Positions 5,876 to 6,864 of a stretch of 6,864 nt of DNA are shown one piece after another (the first letter of the stretch is position 1; every line of letters begins with the position of its first letter). The notes beneath the pieces were generated by a model that was not told the DNA's origin, made no database searches, and was given only the letters and a program-made list of their open reading frames with translations. This DNA is from an uncultured bacterium (GTDB lineage: Bacteria > Bacteroidota > Bacteroidia > Bacteroidales > Muribaculaceae): positions 1 to 6,864 of the forward strand of contig CAMHGU010000121.1 of the NCBI GenBank assembly GCA_946184715.1. The letters are read 5' to 3'. A program made the position numbers and the translations under genes.

Positions 5876-6864
5876 TTACTTGTCGGGGTTAGCGTCGCGG
5901 AAGATGCGATTCCAGCGTATCTTCCCTCCAAACATCGGCTTGTCCTTATCGAGCGATACAAGGATAAACATCGGGCTGCCCACGATGTGGTCTTCGGGCA
6001 CGAAGCCCCAATAGCGGGAGTCGGCGCTGTTGTCGCGGTTGTCGCCTTGCATCCAGTAGTAGTCCATCTTGAAGGTGTAGCGGTCGGTCACCTCGCCATT
6101 GATGCTGATGGTGCCGTCGGCAGCCACATCGAGAGTGTTGCCTTCGTAGTTGACGATGCAACGGCGATAGATGGGCAGATTGAACGAGTTGAGCTGCAGC
6201 GTGGTGCCGCGCTTGGGTATCAATATACCACCTCCATTCACATTGGTGGCATAGTTGCTGCGAGTCCAGCGGTAATCGGCCCAGATGGGATACATAGGCA
6301 TCATCTCACTTGCGGGCAGTTTCACCACCTTGCCTATTGCGGGCATCTTCAAGGCTGCATCGCGCGCCTCGTAGGTGAGTGGCGATATATACACCGGATT
6401 GACCGAGCCATCGCTGTTATAGCTGAAGCCCATAGTGAGCAGATAGGCGAGGTCGTCGCCGTTCACTTCCACCTGATTACGGTCGCTGACGGCCACTCCA
6501 AGCTGCTCCCACACGTCTTCTGAAATGGGTGCACGGCTACTCGACTGTATGAGGTAGTTGTACTGTATATGCTTAGGCTCCGGCAGCGGCTCGCCATTGA
6601 TATATATGGTGTCGTTCTTAATCATCAGGCGGTCGCCTGGCAAGCCCACACAACGCTTCACATAGTTTTCACGCCTATCCACCGGCCGGTAGATTACCTC
6701 GCCGAAGGTGGCGGGGTCGCTTTTTATCCTATCGGCGCCATAATGCCAGGCGAGGGTGTAGTAGTCGGGGTTTTGCACCTTAAGGGCCACGGTGTCGCCT
6801 GCCGGGAAGTTGAACACCACGATATCGCCACGCTCCACTTTTCGCCACCCTTTGAGGCGGTGGT
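5876..6864 (-). CDS. lepB: Signal peptidase I, C-terminal part (5' end beyond window)
   Basis: This membrane-bound serine protease removes signal peptides from exported proteins, with its catalytic domain in the periplasm. The frame is open to the window edge, so the apparent GTG start at 6838 is an internal valine in ...WRKVERGDIVVFNFP. The N-terminal anchor and the catalytic serine motif (SMxPT) therefore lie outside. Counting from that valine, box D is YVKRCVGLPGDRL (59-71) with the general-base lysine at 61 (codon 6658-6656), and box E is GDNRDNSADSRYWGFVPEDH (265-284). About 200 residues separate lysine 61 from box E, more than in E. coli LepB; the extra stretch (about 95-200) is, as far as I know, typical of Bacteroidota enzymes. 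The protein ends soon after box E with no further membrane segment. The TAA at 5878-5876 is 2 bp from the wbqC start. Confidence 0.95.
   Translation of the reverse strand, partial: HRLKGWRKVERGDIVVFNFPAGDTVALKVQNPDYYTLAWHYGADRIKSDPATFGEVIYRPVDRRENYVKRCVGLPGDRLMIKNDTIYINGEPLPEPKHIQYNYLIQSSSRAPISEDVWEQLGVAVSDRNQVEVNGDDLAYLLTMGFSYNSDGSVNPVYISPLTYEARDAALKMPAIGKVVKLPASEMMPMYPIWADYRWTRSNYATNVNGGGILIPKRGTTLQLNSFNLPIYRRCIVNYEGNTLDVAADGTISINGEVTDRYTFKMDYYWMQGDNRDNSADSRYWGFVPEDHIVGSPMFILVSLDKDKPMFGGKIRWNRIFRDANPDK

Noticed and set aside
1..6864. CRISPR array, transposon, phage or defence system
   Set aside because: No regularly spaced repeats, transposase, integrase, toxin-antitoxin or nuclease reading frames are visible. 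Nearly all of the window is accounted for by housekeeping genes.

Overview
The window looks like ordinary chromosomal core sequence from a member of the Bacteroidota, most likely order Bacteroidales. Three things suggest this: the gene types and their order (lysS-gpsA-pgi; lepB followed by a WbqC-like gene), promoter-like sites of the Bacteroides type (TTTG, about 20 bp, TAnnTTTG), and the lack of Shine-Dalgarno sequences before the start codons. Most genes are GC-rich, about 60% in a stretch I counted. I cannot name a genus.

Layout. Positions 1-80 (minus) hold only the first 26 codons of an exported or membrane-anchored protein. Positions 81-298 are intergenic: a promoter-like box and a pair of direct repeats for that gene, then a strong hairpin that probably ends the next transcript. 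Positions 299-4398 (minus) are a compact three-gene operon read lysS, gpsA, pgi: lysyl-tRNA synthetase, glycerol-3-phosphate dehydrogenase and glucose-6-phosphate isomerase. A near-consensus promoter lies about 70-100 bp upstream of lysS. Positions 4399-4861 hold a plus-strand reading frame for a small, very basic protein of unknown function, divergent from lysS. Its first half contains a 66-bp concentric palindrome, and its stop codon runs directly into a bidirectional terminator. Positions 4862-5230 (minus) are crcB/fluC, a fluoride channel with its own promoter box and markedly lower GC than its neighbours. Positions 5289-6864 (minus) are a WbqC-family protein and, 2 bp upstream of it, the C-terminal part of signal peptidase I (lepB), whose start lies beyond the window.

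How the genes fit together. The lysS operon joins translation with central carbon and phospholipid-precursor metabolism. The lepB-wbqC pair belongs to the cell envelope (protein export, and possibly surface glycan synthesis). FluC is a stand-alone detoxification gene that looks inserted. I see no new multi-gene system. The parts least explained by known genes are the palindrome-bearing small gene at 4516-4815 and the direct-repeat promoter region at 102-192.
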